From IMG/VR virus record IMGVR_UViG_3300042516_002421, positions 1 through 64,000 of that record: DNA of 64,000 nt. One strand, given 5' to 3'. The notes below the pieces were generated by a model. It had not been told where the DNA came from. It did no database searches and was given only the letters and a program-made list of their open reading frames with translations. The position numbers and the translations under genes are program-made. Positions 9,028-19,587 of the stretch are shown here, piece after piece. Every line of letters starts with the position of its first letter. Within the stretch, counting starts at the first letter, position 1. Origin of the DNA: a virus.

Positions 9028-10093
9028 GCTTTGGAAGTGGTTGTTCAACCCCGACTGGTTTATTCTGAGTGTTGGCGGCGGCGGTGGCGGTTCGGCCCCT
9101 GCTTCTCAAACACAAGTTTCTGATCTGCCAGAGTGGGCCAAGCCGTACGCCAAAGAGACTCTTGGCAAAGCTTCTGCGCTGACAGACATTAATCAGAGCC
9201 CATATCAGACGTACGGCGGTGAGCGGACCGCTGGTTTTACGCCAATGCAGCAACAGGCTCAATCGGCAGCAGCGCAAATGCAGCCATCTCAACTTGGGCA
9301 GCAAGCTGGGCAGCTAGCTGGTGCTGCTACGTACGGGGCCTTGGGCACAACGTATGACCCCTACCGCATGGGAGAGTTCACTTCTGGCCGCGCTGCTCAG
9401 TACATGAACCCGTTCGTCGAGATGGCGATGGAGCCCCAGCTTCGTGAAGCCCAGCGTTCGTCTGAGATGCAGCGTATGGCTGATCAGGCGCAGGCGGTTC
9501 GCTCCGGAGCGTTTGGTGGTGGCCGTCAGGCTATCGTTGAGGCAGAGCGCCAGCGTAACCTGGGCACTCAAATGGGTGACATCCGCGCTCGTGGCCTGAT
9601 GTCAGCCTTTGATCAGGCTCAGCAGAACTTTGCACGTGAGCAACAGCTTCGTGAGCAGTCTCGCCAGTACGGAGCCAATCTAGGTTTGCAGGGATTGCAG
9701 ACCGCGCTTCAAGGGGCAGGACAGATGGGGCAGTTGGGCCAGACAGAGTTTGGTCAGCGCAAAGATATTATGGGCCTACAGTCCCAGTTTGGCGAGCAGC
9801 AACAGCAGCTAGAGCAGCAACGCCTTGGTCAGAGATACCAAGACTTCCTCGACCAGCAGCGGTATCCGTATCAGCAGTTGGAGTTCATGTCGAACATACT
9901 GCGCGGCACGCCGATGGGCACTGTGCAAACCATGTACCAAGCACCGCCAAGTCTGGGGTCCCAGCTATTGGGCGCTGGCACTGCACTAGGCGGCGCATAC
10001 CTGGCAGGCGGTCGCAGATTTGCCGAAGGTGGTGAGATCGAAGACATGCCCGCCGGTCTGGCCGATCTGGCTCTGATGAAGTTGGGAGCTTGA
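9020..10093 (+). CDS. Probable internal virion/ejection protein
   Basis: 357 residues. A short hydrophobic N-terminus and a poly-Gly stretch (GGGGGG) are followed by LPEWAKPY and then a long Gln/Arg-rich helical region (about residues 120-300) with FGGGRQA. Such Gln-rich helical proteins next to a giant ejection protein are typical of podovirus internal proteins that enter the host with DNA; this is inferred from composition and location. The C-terminus reads GGRRFAEGGEIEDMP. Confidence 0.55.
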   Translation: MFKLWKWLFNPDWFILSVGGGGGGSAPASQTQVSDLPEWAKPYAKETLGKASALTDINQSPYQTYGGERTAGFTPMQQQAQSAAAQMQPSQLGQQAGQLAGAATYGALGTTYDPYRMGEFTSGRAAQYMNPFVEMAMEPQLREAQRSSEMQRMADQAQAVRSGAFGGGRQAIVEAERQRNLGTQMGDIRARGLMSAFDQAQQNFAREQQLREQSRQYGANLGLQGLQTALQGAGQMGQLGQTEFGQRKDIMGLQSQFGEQQQQLEQQRLGQRYQDFLDQQRYPYQQLEFMSNILRGTPMGTVQTMYQAPPSLGSQLLGAGTALGGAYLAGGRRFAEGGEIEDMPAGLADLALMKLGA

Positions 10094-10094
10094 G

Positions 10095-11696
10095 ATGATT
10101 AACGTCAACCAGATCACTTCGCAGCTTGCACGGTTGCCTGATCAGGCGCTGCAGCAGTACGCGCAGATGCACAAGAACGACCCGTACATCTTGTCGTTGG
10201 CGTTGTCGGAATCCAACCGCCGTAAGCAAATGCGAGAAGGCGCACAAGCCATCGTTCCTGAGCAACCCAAGGTTGTAGACCAAGTGATTCAGAGCATGGC
10301 CGCACCTATGCCCGAAGATGTCGGCATCGCACAACTTCCCGCAGGTGAGATGGAGTTTGCTGACGGCGGCATTGTTGCGTTTGACGAGGGCGGCCCGGTT
10401 GAGCGGTATCAGTCTGGCGGCATGATGGATGGCTTTTATATTACGCCGGAGCAAATGGCTTTGGACGAGCTACGCAGGCAAAACGCATTGCGCAGGCAAA
10501 ATGCAAGACGTGCCGAAGAAGAGGCAAGACGTGCTGAAGAAGCGCGTTACAACGCACTTGTTGAAGGCCGACCAGTCCCTGCTGCCCCCGCTGTTGCTGC
10601 CGCTTCTGGTGCACCTGCTGCTCCCGCTTCTGCTGCTCCTGCTGGAAACCGTCCCGCCGCTGGGGCTGCCCCTGCTGGGGCTCGTCCTCCAGCTGGTTCT
10701 CGTCCTCCTGCTGGCGAACGTCCTCCTGCTAATGCTCGTCCAGCCGCTCCCGCTGCTCCTGTAGCTGCGCGTCCAAATCTGGACGTTGGCGAAATGACCA
10801 AAAAGGCGCTGGAGTCTGCAGCAACGCAGCCCAACCAGTTTGCTAAGGACATTGAGGCGCTTGGCAAAGAACGCGTTAAGGCCAAGGAAGAAGAGGCTGC
10901 AGGTGTCGAAGCCATTCAGAAGAGGTTTGATGACATCTTCAAAGGCCGCAGAGAACGCCTTGGTATTCGAGAAGAAGAAGTTGCCAATATGAAAGATCAA
11001 GGCATCGGCTTGGCACTTTTGCAGGCTGGTGCCGCCATGATGTCTACGCCCGGTGGAATCGGTATGGCGCTTGGCAAAGGTGTCAAGGTCGGTACCGAAC
11101 AGTATGCTTTGGGGTTGGATCGGATTCGTAGCGCACAAGAAAAGCTCGCCGACGCACGGGATCGTTTGGATGAAGCTGAGGCGCAGCGCGGCGAGATGTC
11201 TGCCCGCGAGTTGCTCAGGGTCCGCGGCGAAGTGAAAAATGCCGGTATCAGCGCCCGCGAGGACATGATTAAGTCCAACATGCAGATGTACGGTGTAAAC
11301 CGCGATATCGCCATGAAGATGGTGGACAACCAGATTAAAGTGGGCGTTGCGCAGTTTGATGCACAGAACCGTAGAGAACTTGCAGAAATGGAAATACGGA
11401 GCCGGGAACGGACAGCCGCTATGCTTCCATCTGAGTTGCGCGGTGCAATGATGCTGGGTACTGGCAGCACAGACGCAGAAAGATTGCGTAGTGGTCTTTC
11501 GGCGCTTGTGGAATCTAAAGACCGGATGACCGAATCAAAGCTTGCTGAGCTTTACGCCAAGCATGTGGCAGACGCGAAGAAAGAAGTTCCTCCTGCAACG
11601 CCCATGACACCGCTAGAATTTGCAAGGTCAATTCGTTCTGCTGTTAGCGCTTTCAGACCTACTGTTGCGGATGTTTCCAACCCGCTACCTAGGTAA
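10095..11696 (+). CDS. Probable internal virion protein with Pro/Ala linker
   Basis: 533 residues. The N-terminal part includes EFADGGIVAFDEGG and YQSGGMMDG. A Pro/Ala-rich low-complexity linker of about 70 residues (roughly 155-225) leads into a charged, probably coiled-coil C-terminal half with a short hydrophobic patch (IGLALLQAGAAMMS). There are no enzymatic motifs. It starts two bases after the previous stop and is followed by a 64-base gap before the giant ejection protein. Confidence 0.55.
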   Translation: MINVNQITSQLARLPDQALQQYAQMHKNDPYILSLALSESNRRKQMREGAQAIVPEQPKVVDQVIQSMAAPMPEDVGIAQLPAGEMEFADGGIVAFDEGGPVERYQSGGMMDGFYITPEQMALDELRRQNALRRQNARRAEEEARRAEEARYNALVEGRPVPAAPAVAAASGAPAAPASAAPAGNRPAAGAAPAGARPPAGSRPPAGERPPANARPAAPAAPVAARPNLDVGEMTKKALESAATQPNQFAKDIEALGKERVKAKEEEAAGVEAIQKRFDDIFKGRRERLGIREEEVANMKDQGIGLALLQAGAAMMSTPGGIGMALGKGVKVGTEQYALGLDRIRSAQEKLADARDRLDEAEAQRGEMSARELLRVRGEVKNAGISAREDMIKSNMQMYGVNRDIAMKMVDNQIKVGVAQFDAQNRRELAEMEIRSRERTAAMLPSELRGAMMLGTGSTDAERLRSGLSALVESKDRMTESKLAELYAKHVADAKKEVPPATPMTPLEFARSIRSAVSAFRPTVADVSNPLPR

Positions 11697-11760
11697 TAGA
11701 ATTGAAGCGACGGCGCAGAAAATGGGTGTTCGCCAAGCCCAATTGATGTAAGAGTTTTCT

Positions 11761-14700
11761 ATGCCAAAAGCAGTTCAACTTCCTAATGGTTCTTGGTTTC
11801 CACTGTTGGAAAATGAAGATCCTACGGATGCGCTTATAGAAGCTCAGAAGAAGTACCCGGAAGCTTTTGGGATTGCTCCTCCTAAGCCTGCAAAAGAGCT
11901 TGGGGCTGCGGGCTTTTCACTTAGAGATCTGGCAACGTCCTTCGGCCTTGGTGCGGTTGGCGGGACCAAAGCACTTACCGATGTTGCAGGCGCAGACAAT
12001 GTTGCATCGCAGCAATTGCAAAGGGCAAGTCAAGCACTTCAGGAGACGTTTACTCCTGAGCGTCAAGCTGAACTGCAAAGACAACAGCGCCGGATGCAGG
12101 CTGCTGAGAAAGAAGGAACGCTGGCAGAAATTGGGGCGGGTCTACGGAATGTTCTCGAGGCACCGCTTCAATCTACGGCTCAGGCTATTGGTTCGTTTGT
12201 ACCGTACTTGCCGGCATTGTTTGCTGCTCCCGCGGCGGCTGCTTTGCGTCTGGCTCCTGGGGCTGTCCGTGCCGTAACTGCTGCTGCTGATGCCGCACCG
12301 GCGGTAATTGGTACGGCTCAAGGACTTGGTGCTGTCAAGGGCTCGATCTATGAAGGGGTGCTAAGGGCTGAGATTGAAGCTGGCACTCCGGAGAATGTTG
12401 CTCAAGCCAAGGCGGTCCGGGCGCAAGAGTATTTTGGCAACAACTTCGAGCAGATTGCACTGGGTGGTGCGCTTGGATACGGTGCAGCACGGTTTGGTGC
12501 AGAACGGCTGCTGACCCCTGGTGGTAGGCAGGGATTGCCTGCTGGCCTTGGAAGGCGCGTCGGTACTACCGCGGTGGCTGAGGCAGGTACTGAAGCTGCA
12601 CAGGCGGCTCAAGAGCGGGTTGCACAGAATCTGGCACTGCAACGAGAAGGATTTGATGTACCTACTTTCCAGGGTGCAGCTGGTGCTGCGACTCAGGAAG
12701 GTTTGATGGGTGCCCTGGGTGGTGCTCCTGTGGCTGCTTTTGCAAGGCCAACCGCTGCGCCTGTTGCTCCGCAGGCTCCTTTCGTAGAAGAGCCAGCACC
12801 TCCAGCCCCGCCATCAGAACTCCAGACAGCGATTGAAAGAACTACTGGGGTAGCTGCTCCTGCACCAATGCAGCCTATGAGCCTGGAAGAAGCACGAATT
12901 GCCAGGATGCGCAAGGCTCAGGAGGACATAGATGCGGCTGTAGAACAGGAACAAGAACGCGCCAGGAGGTTCGGCCCTCGTCCTTCTGTGCCTGTGGTTC
13001 AGCCTATGGATACTGGTCGTATGGCAGAAACGATGCCTATGGCCACGCCCATGGATCGGTTGCTTGAGAAACAGCGACAAGTCGATGAGCGCCGTCTGGC
13101 TGCTGGGTTGCCCACAAGCACTGGCGTTATGCCGGAAGGGACCAAACCTGAGCGGCCAAGAGAGCCCAAGATTGTTGATAACCGTCCGTTGAATGAACAG
13201 GGTGCCCGTAATCGCCTGATGGTGATGCAGGACATGCTGAAGAACGAGGGCGGCGATCCTAATAGTCTGGCCATCATCCCTCACCCCACGGCTAAGGGGC
13301 GGTTTGCCATTACATCGCTTGATCGTCCTGTTGAACTGACGCCAGGACTACCTGAGACGGCTATTACGAAGCCGCCGGCAGAGCCCATCATTGACCCGGT
13401 TGACGCCTATGTCAATCGTGCAAGGGCTACAAACACGCCAGCTGCTATGCGGTTTGTTCGGGACTATGACGATGGCCGCATAACCCGTGCTGACGTTGAG
13501 CGGGCTTTGGAAGCTGAGCGACAGGCTGGTCGTCCCTTGCCGTTTACTTACACCGAAACAGGTGAGCCTGGAATTGTTGCCCCTGGTGGGTTCAAAGCCA
13601 GGGCTCCGGCAACTGAGACGCAGATAGAGCTAAAGAGGATTAGCGACAGCAACAGTGACTTTGCTGTGGATAACGTGGTCAGTGATGGCAAGCGGCAATT
13701 TGTTGCCAGTGCTACGCCCACATTGGACACTGAGAAACGACTGCCTTTGGTATTGACCAGTGCTGAGCAGTCAGCGGCAGATGCTATTCAAGATCGTCTT
13801 GATGCATCGACCACCGCAGAGGAGAGGACAGAGGCAGAGGCTTTGCTCAGGAACACTCTGAGAAGGGCGCTGTCTCGCAATCTCGCTGATGTTGACGTAG
13901 GCCGGTTTCAGCCGCCTACGGCAGAGACTCCGCCTGTTGAGCCTCCTCCCACAGAGCCACCGCCTACAGAGCCTCCACCGCCTACTGTTGAACCGCCAAA
14001 GTCGGCAGCTGAGTTGGCACAACGCTTGCCGGTCTTGCGTCAGAACCCTGAGGTTGAGGCTGCTAATAAAGCAGGTAACTTCGGTGCGCTAATTGATGCG
14101 CTGGCCAAGAGCAGCAATCCTGTTGTCAAAAAGATTGCAGAGATCTCGCAGAAGTACAGGAACAAAATCACGCTGAAGAAAGCACAGCGTAGTTTTCCAA
14201 GGTATCCAAACGCCATTGGGTTGTACAACTCAGGCGAAGACTCTATCGTCATGCGTTCTGACTACGCTGGGGATGAGAGCACTAGCGTACATGAGATTGT
14301 TCATGGCTTGACAGTCAAGTCTATGCTTGCGCCTAATGCGCGTCAGCAGCCTATTGTCAAAGAGATTGAAGCCCTGTATCAATACGTCAAGGTAGAGCTT
14401 GCCAAGAAGGGCATGGGCTGGGATGGCAAGAAAAGGCCGCGCAAATTCCAGACTCAGGTCTATGGCATGGCCGATGCTTTTGAATTTGTAAGCGAGGCAA
14501 ACAGCAATCCTGATTTTCAGTTCTTGCTGATGAACATCCCTTACAAGGGCAATCGCAGTGCTTGGACTCAATTTACCCGCTTGGTTGCTAATCTGCTTGG
14601 CATCAAAGATGTCAATGCACTGACTGAGATCATCAACCTGACTGACAAACTGACGGCCATCCCTGGTCGTGGGTCTCTGTTTGGCCAAGGTAAGGGTCAG

Positions 14701-17700
14701 ATTTTTGAGCGTGCTGAGGGACGAGAGGTAAGCCCTATCGGCTTTTACTCTGCACTTTCTGACGCTGTTTCAAAGTCTACTGTTAAGGCTGCGCCGGTCG
14801 ATGGCTGGAAGGCCATGTTCAAAGGCATGGTCAACAAGGGCGTTGTCAAACAGAACGAACTTGAGTGGACTGGTATCAATGACTGGCTGGATCTACAGCA
14901 AGGCCGGGTCACCAAAGATCAGGTCAAAGAGTACCTTGATGCCAATGGTGTGCAGGTTGAGGAGACGGTGTTGGGTCGCCGCAATGGCGAGCGGCCGCCT
15001 ATCGTTGTGCGAATGAGCCAGCTCGAGAACGCTCTTGATGCTGGCGACGCAACCCAGGAGGAAATCGCCGAGTACCGAAGGCTAAGCGAGGAGGTCCGCC
15101 TGAATGGTCTCCCGGAGACTCCTGAGATCCTCCCCACCAAGTACGGTCAGTACACCCTACCCGGTGGCAAAAACTACCGTGAGGTGTTGCTGACATTACC
15201 AGTTCAGCAGACCCTTGAGGATCGTTATGCAGAGATGCGAGGCGAAGCAGGTAATGTCTATCGTTCTCGTCACTGGGATCAGCCTAACGTCCTCGCCCAC
15301 ATCCGGGTCAATGACAGGACCGATGCCGATGGCAACAAGGTTCTGTTCATTGAGGAGATCCAATCTGACTGGGGTCAAGAAGGCAAGAAGAAAGGTTTTG
15401 CTGGCAAACTAACTGGTAAAAATGCTGAGTATCAACGTTTATACAAACAGTTCCTTGATAACACACTCCCAGAAGATCAGTATGATTATTTTTATGAATT
15501 GCAAGATGAGCTTGGAGGTGGAATTGAGGCCGAGCGTGGATCAGCAATTCCAACCGCCCCCTTCGTCATCAAGACTGAAGGCTGGCTGAACCTTGCCCTC
15601 AAACGCATCATGATCATGGCTGCTGAAGGTGGCTATGACAAGGTGGCGTTTGTCAATGGTGAGCAGTCTGCTAATCGGTATGACCTAAGCAAATCTATTG
15701 ACCGCATCGATGCTAAGCGTAGACCAAATGGAACATATGAAATTGATGTTTCAACTAAAGAGGGGAAAGACTTTAATCGCAGCGGTCTGACGCCAGAAGA
15801 ACTTGAAGACAACGTTGGTAAGGAGATGGCGCAGAAGATCATCGACGCAACAGCCAGCGATCAAAAGCGTGTGCGCTTTAGCGGCCTTGACCTCAAAGTC
15901 GGCGGCGAAGGTATGAAGACCTTCTACGACAAGATCGTACCCAGCGCTCTTAATAAGCTGCTGCCTAAGCTTGGCGGCGGGAAGATGTCCACAATAGACA
16001 TTAGGCAGAGTGAGCCAACATTTAATCCCGACACAGGCGAGAAGGACATTTACGATTACGAGCCGCAACCCGGCTTTGACATCACCTCTGAGATGCGGGA
16101 CAAGGTTGATGAAGGCATCGAGTTGTTCAGCATGGAGCGTGAGCCAGAAGCACCGCCCAAGGTTGATGCCCGGAAAGAAATGGCCAAGGCAGAGGGTACG
16201 CCTGCACAACAAGCAGCCGCCATCCTTGAACAGACTGGCATGCAGCAGCAGGCTGAAGAGCCAAACCGGGTGAAGAACGTCCTCGAGTCTCTGCGGAAGA
16301 TGGGTGAGAACCCGCAGCTAACCAAAGAGTCGGCCAAGGCTACTCTCAAACAGTGGACCGATAAGCTCGAGACGATGGCGTTCTCGGGTGATGCTGCGTT
16401 CAACAATGACATCCGTCGCAACTTGATGGCGGATCTGAATGAGCACCCAGAAGTTATTGGCATGTTGCTCGAGGCCAGCCAATCACAGGCTGTGCATGCA
16501 GACGCCTTGGCTACGCAGTTCATCGTGGACGGCGGGATTGCCTATGACTCTGAAGCCAAAAAGTGGGTGTCGGTCAAGAAAGAGGACAACTTCATCAAGC
16601 TGTCCCAGTCGATTGACGCCTTGGCTGCGAAGTACAAAATCAGCAAACAAGAGGCTGAGCGTATTGCTCACACCCACTTTGTTGCCAAGCGGTTCAAGTC
16701 ACTGGCTGCAAAGCAGGACCGGCGCAATACTGAGATTGCTGATCTTGAAGAGAAGATCAACAAGGTCAACGGCGACATTCGCAGGGAAACTGATGCGAAT
16801 AAGCGTGACCGTTTGTACGCAGAGCGGGATGGATACCGTAAGCAGGTAGACGACCTGAAGAAGGCAAAGGTCTTAATCAGCGATGACCAGCGGGCAATGA
16901 TTGATCCTGGCATGCGGTTGGCTGAGATCATGCCAGAGCTCAAAGACATCAGTGACATTTGGCAGGGTATCCGTACCAATGCTGTCAAGGCACTTATGGA
17001 TGGCCAACTCTGGAGTATAGAGACGGCTGAGGACATGCTGGACAACGTTGACTACGTGCCTTTCTACAGGGACGAGCAACTGGAAGCAGGTGGCGGCCCG
17101 TTGGAATTTATCCGTGGTCTTCAGGTCAAGGCTGAGGAGTTCCGCCTGAAGGGCAGTAATGCTCCTGTGCATGACGTGTTTGACAACATGGTGCGCTGGA
17201 GTCAGTACGCGGTCAATCGAAGTGTGAGGAACCACAAAGCCTTGCAGATGATTGATCTCGGCAAGGAAATCAAAGTTGGTGACGCCAAGATGGCCACCAA
17301 AGTTGACAAGATGGAGCCGGGCAAAAACATTGTTCGCGTGTTCCGTAACGGTCAACAGGAGCTTTACGAGGTTGCCGATCCGCTGTACATGGATGCGTTC
17401 ACGTCCATCAGCAACGTGGCCATCCCCAGCATCAAGTTCTTCTCTTGGTTTGCTGACATGCTGCGTAACTCGGTGGTCTTGTACCCCTTGTTCTCGGTTG
17501 CCCAGGTGCCGCAGGATGCGTTCTCGGCCATGTTTACCTCTGGCCTGAAGCCTCGGTTTGCCCTCAAGATCCCGATGCTGGCGGTCAAAGAGTTTGTCAA
17601 GACACTGACCAAGACTAGCCAGACGCACAACCTTCTCAAGAAGTATGGTGCAACTGGTGTGCGTGACTTCTCGGCTGCTGTCGCCCGGATGGATGTGGAA

Positions 17701-18978
17701 ATTGCTGCTGGCTTGAAGCCGCCCAAGACAATCACTGGCAAGGGCATCGAGCTTCTCAGTCACATTGCCATGTCGGCTGACAATGCTATTCGACAGGCGG
17801 TCTACGAAGCGTCGATGCAGCAAGGCTTGAGCAAAGCTGAAGCGATTGAGAAAGCCTTTGACATCATCAACTTCCGTCGCCGCGGAAGCAGCAAGATGAT
17901 CAACCTGCTGGGTCAGGTGGTGCCGTTCTTCTACGCGTACATGTCTGTTCAGCGTGTGGCCATGAAGACCATTACGGGAACTGGCATCTCTCCGTCTAAT
18001 CGGATGGCGGCTCTGTCTACCCTGGCCACCATGTCAGGCGGTCTGATGGCCATGAGCATGCTGTATGCGATGCTGGTTGCTGAGGACGAGGACTATCAGG
18101 ATACGCCTACAGCGGTGCGAGATCGAGTTTTGGTGATCCCAGGAACTGGCTTGCGGATTCCTCTGCGCCCGGACATGTTCCTGATGCCGAAGGTTCTCGC
18201 CGAGCACACCTATCACCTGCTAACTGACAACGGTATGTCGGATGCTAAGAAGGCCAGGACTTCTATGTTCGACGCGCTGGTCAATGCTGTATCCAGCCCA
18301 ACACCGGTTCCGCAGGCTATCAAGCCTGTGCTCGAGGTGGCGGTCAACTATGACTTCTTCCAGGGCAAGCCGGTCGTGGGCTTCTTTGAGAAACAAAAGG
18401 AAGCCGAGCGGCAGTTTACGGATGCCACCTCGGAGTTTTCTAAGATACTTGGCAAGGCCGGCGCATCACCGATAGTGGCAGATCATCTGATCCGCGGGAT
18501 GTTTGGATCTGTGGGTGGGTTGTTCCTGTATACAACCAACTTCATGATCAACAACGACTCTGCTGTCGAGCGTCCGTCGGTCTCTGTCAAGGACATGATT
18601 GCAAGCGTTCCGGGTACTGGCGGGTTCGTTGGCAAGAGCACGGAGAATGCCCTGAAGAATGACTTCTATCTGCTGCGGGATGAGGTGGCCAAAGCCAAGG
18701 CAACCTACAACGACATCAAGGTTCGTTCACCGCAGGGCATAGAAGAGTTCCTGGCCGACGAGAAGAACGTCATCAGGCTGAAGATGGCTCGTACGACTGA
18801 GAAGATCGCAGACGAATTGAGCAAGATCCGCAGGGCAATTTCTCAGGTGAACAACGCACCGTCTGATCTCATGACGCCAGAACAAAAGGGAGAGAAGATT
18901 GAAGAGCTCCGCCGCGTTGAAAAGGAAATGCTCAAAGCGGTTGATGTCAAGGGCTTGAGGGCGCTAGCTCAGCTGTAA
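11761..18978 (+). CDS. Giant polyvalent DNA-ejection protein with metallopeptidase-like motif
   Basis: 2405 residues, the largest gene. In order: an N-terminal hydrophobic Ala/Gly region (about 130-330); Pro-rich linkers (about 345-370 and 718-745); a zinc-peptidase motif HEIVH at 844-848; a block starting HWDQPN at about 1171 with IEEIQSDW near 1197, typical of large phage polyvalent proteins; a charged helical middle; and a C-terminal region with FRRRGSSK near 2037 and hydrophobic helices resembling the LPD38 domain. The family is thought to be packed in the capsid and injected with the DNA, protecting or translocating it. The 3' end overlaps the opposing gene at 18964 by 15 bases. Confidence 0.8.
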   Translation: MPKAVQLPNGSWFPLLENEDPTDALIEAQKKYPEAFGIAPPKPAKELGAAGFSLRDLATSFGLGAVGGTKALTDVAGADNVASQQLQRASQALQETFTPERQAELQRQQRRMQAAEKEGTLAEIGAGLRNVLEAPLQSTAQAIGSFVPYLPALFAAPAAAALRLAPGAVRAVTAAADAAPAVIGTAQGLGAVKGSIYEGVLRAEIEAGTPENVAQAKAVRAQEYFGNNFEQIALGGALGYGAARFGAERLLTPGGRQGLPAGLGRRVGTTAVAEAGTEAAQAAQERVAQNLALQREGFDVPTFQGAAGAATQEGLMGALGGAPVAAFARPTAAPVAPQAPFVEEPAPPAPPSELQTAIERTTGVAAPAPMQPMSLEEARIARMRKAQEDIDAAVEQEQERARRFGPRPSVPVVQPMDTGRMAETMPMATPMDRLLEKQRQVDERRLAAGLPTSTGVMPEGTKPERPREPKIVDNRPLNEQGARNRLMVMQDMLKNEGGDPNSLAIIPHPTAKGRFAITSLDRPVELTPGLPETAITKPPAEPIIDPVDAYVNRARATNTPAAMRFVRDYDDGRITRADVERALEAERQAGRPLPFTYTETGEPGIVAPGGFKARAPATETQIELKRISDSNSDFAVDNVVSDGKRQFVASATPTLDTEKRLPLVLTSAEQSAADAIQDRLDASTTAEERTEAEALLRNTLRRALSRNLADVDVGRFQPPTAETPPVEPPPTEPPPTEPPPPTVEPPKSAAELAQRLPVLRQNPEVEAANKAGNFGALIDALAKSSNPVVKKIAEISQKYRNKITLKKAQRSFPRYPNAIGLYNSGEDSIVMRSDYAGDESTSVHEIVHGLTVKSMLAPNARQQPIVKEIEALYQYVKVELAKKGMGWDGKKRPRKFQTQVYGMADAFEFVSEANSNPDFQFLLMNIPYKGNRSAWTQFTRLVANLLGIKDVNALTEIINLTDKLTAIPGRGSLFGQGKGQIFERAEGREVSPIGFYSALSDAVSKSTVKAAPVDGWKAMFKGMVNKGVVKQNELEWTGINDWLDLQQGRVTKDQVKEYLDANGVQVEETVLGRRNGERPPIVVRMSQLENALDAGDATQEEIAEYRRLSEEVRLNGLPETPEILPTKYGQYTLPGGKNYREVLLTLPVQQTLEDRYAEMRGEAGNVYRSRHWDQPNVLAHIRVNDRTDADGNKVLFIEEIQSDWGQEGKKKGFAGKLTGKNAEYQRLYKQFLDNTLPEDQYDYFYELQDELGGGIEAERGSAIPTAPFVIKTEGWLNLALKRIMIMAAEGGYDKVAFVNGEQSANRYDLSKSIDRIDAKRRPNGTYEIDVSTKEGKDFNRSGLTPEELEDNVGKEMAQKIIDATASDQKRVRFSGLDLKVGGEGMKTFYDKIVPSALNKLLPKLGGGKMSTIDIRQSEPTFNPDTGEKDIYDYEPQPGFDITSEMRDKVDEGIELFSMEREPEAPPKVDARKEMAKAEGTPAQQAAAILEQTGMQQQAEEPNRVKNVLESLRKMGENPQLTKESAKATLKQWTDKLETMAFSGDAAFNNDIRRNLMADLNEHPEVIGMLLEASQSQAVHADALATQFIVDGGIAYDSEAKKWVSVKKEDNFIKLSQSIDALAAKYKISKQEAERIAHTHFVAKRFKSLAAKQDRRNTEIADLEEKINKVNGDIRRETDANKRDRLYAERDGYRKQVDDLKKAKVLISDDQRAMIDPGMRLAEIMPELKDISDIWQGIRTNAVKALMDGQLWSIETAEDMLDNVDYVPFYRDEQLEAGGGPLEFIRGLQVKAEEFRLKGSNAPVHDVFDNMVRWSQYAVNRSVRNHKALQMIDLGKEIKVGDAKMATKVDKMEPGKNIVRVFRNGQQELYEVADPLYMDAFTSISNVAIPSIKFFSWFADMLRNSVVLYPLFSVAQVPQDAFSAMFTSGLKPRFALKIPMLAVKEFVKTLTKTSQTHNLLKKYGATGVRDFSAAVARMDVEIAAGLKPPKTITGKGIELLSHIAMSADNAIRQAVYEASMQQGLSKAEAIEKAFDIINFRRRGSSKMINLLGQVVPFFYAYMSVQRVAMKTITGTGISPSNRMAALSTLATMSGGLMAMSMLYAMLVAEDEDYQDTPTAVRDRVLVIPGTGLRIPLRPDMFLMPKVLAEHTYHLLTDNGMSDAKKARTSMFDALVNAVSSPTPVPQAIKPVLEVAVNYDFFQGKPVVGFFEKQKEAERQFTDATSEFSKILGKAGASPIVADHLIRGMFGSVGGLFLYTTNFMINNDSAVERPSVSVKDMIASVPGTGGFVGKSTENALKNDFYLLRDEVAKAKATYNDIKVRSPQGIEEFLADEKNVIRLKMARTTEKIADELSKIRRAISQVNNAPSDLMTPEQKGEKIEELRRVEKEMLKAVDVKGLRALAQL

Positions 18979-19233
18979 TTCGACAAGCCTTTTGACGGTC
19001 ACATTAAGGGCATCGAGCTCATCCATCTTACGGGTGAGCCATGCCCTTTTCTGTCCATGCCAGCCAAGCATCGGCCCCTGGTGGCAGTCGTAGCAAAGAG
19101 CAACGCAGGTGTACTGCTGATGCTGCTTGATGTGATGTGCCGAAGATGGGGGCGGCGCATCACACACAGAGCAGGGCAATGACTTGACTAGAGCCAAGTG
19201 CTGTTTTTCAGAGGGGCTTATCTTGTTGAACAT
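18964..19233 (-). CDS. Ref-like HNH nuclease
   Basis: 89 residues. CSVCDAPPPSSAHHIKQ followed by ALCYDCHQGP and GWHGQ matches the compact HNH/zinc fold of the P1 Ref (recombination enhancement function) nuclease group. Known Ref proteins cut DNA in concert with RecA filaments. It is the last gene of the recombination operon, converging on the giant ejection gene with a 15-base overlap. The assignment rests on motif order only. Confidence 0.7.
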   Translation of the reverse strand: MFNKISPSEKQHLALVKSLPCSVCDAPPPSSAHHIKQHQQYTCVALCYDCHQGPMLGWHGQKRAWLTRKMDELDALNVTVKRLVELQLS

Positions 19234-19378
19234 TTGTCCAGTCCCAAAGGCAGTACATGGCGGACATGACGGCCTGGATCTCTTTGTGGAAGTCTTCGTA
19301 GTCTTGTTTGGATACCCGCTGCTTCATAGTCTCAATGTGGTCTGAGGCAACCTTCAGGTAGTGCAGTCCGTTCTCCAT
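19208..19378 (-). CDS. Small hypothetical protein in recombination operon
   Basis: 56 residues from the ATG at 19378, which overlaps the upstream stop as TGATG. A longer reading to 19498 would run back through the neighbour and is unlikely. Helical and charged, with a short aromatic end (CLWDWTN). No family recognised. Confidence 0.55.
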   Translation of the reverse strand: MENGLHYLKVASDHIETMKQRVSKQDYEDFHKEIQAVMSAMYCLWDWTNVQQDKPL

Positions 19379-19587
19379 CACATCCTCCGGCTTCGTTCGT
19401 CCATCATGGCATCGGAGATTTCCCATGCCGTTGCTGCGATCTCTTGATAAGTGTTTGCATCTTTGGTCATGTTGATCAAAGCAAAAGCAGCGTACCAATC
19501 CTGCAGGGTTATTTCCTGTATGGAGACCGGGTCAGACTTCTCGAGCAGGGCTTCAACCCCTAGTTTTTTTGGCAGCTTTTTTGACAT
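19378..19587 (-). CDS. Small hypothetical protein
   Basis: 69 residues starting MSKKLPKKLG, acidic and helical (LQDWYAAFALINM). It overlaps the previous gene by 35 bases and is coupled to the next by TGATG. No recognisable domain. Confidence 0.55.
   Translation of the reverse strand: MSKKLPKKLGVEALLEKSDPVSIQEITLQDWYAAFALINMTKDANTYQEIAATAWEISDAMMDERSRRM

Noticed and set aside
16873-17823. 316-codon minus-strand frame
   Set aside because: Antisense to the giant ejection gene, no motif.
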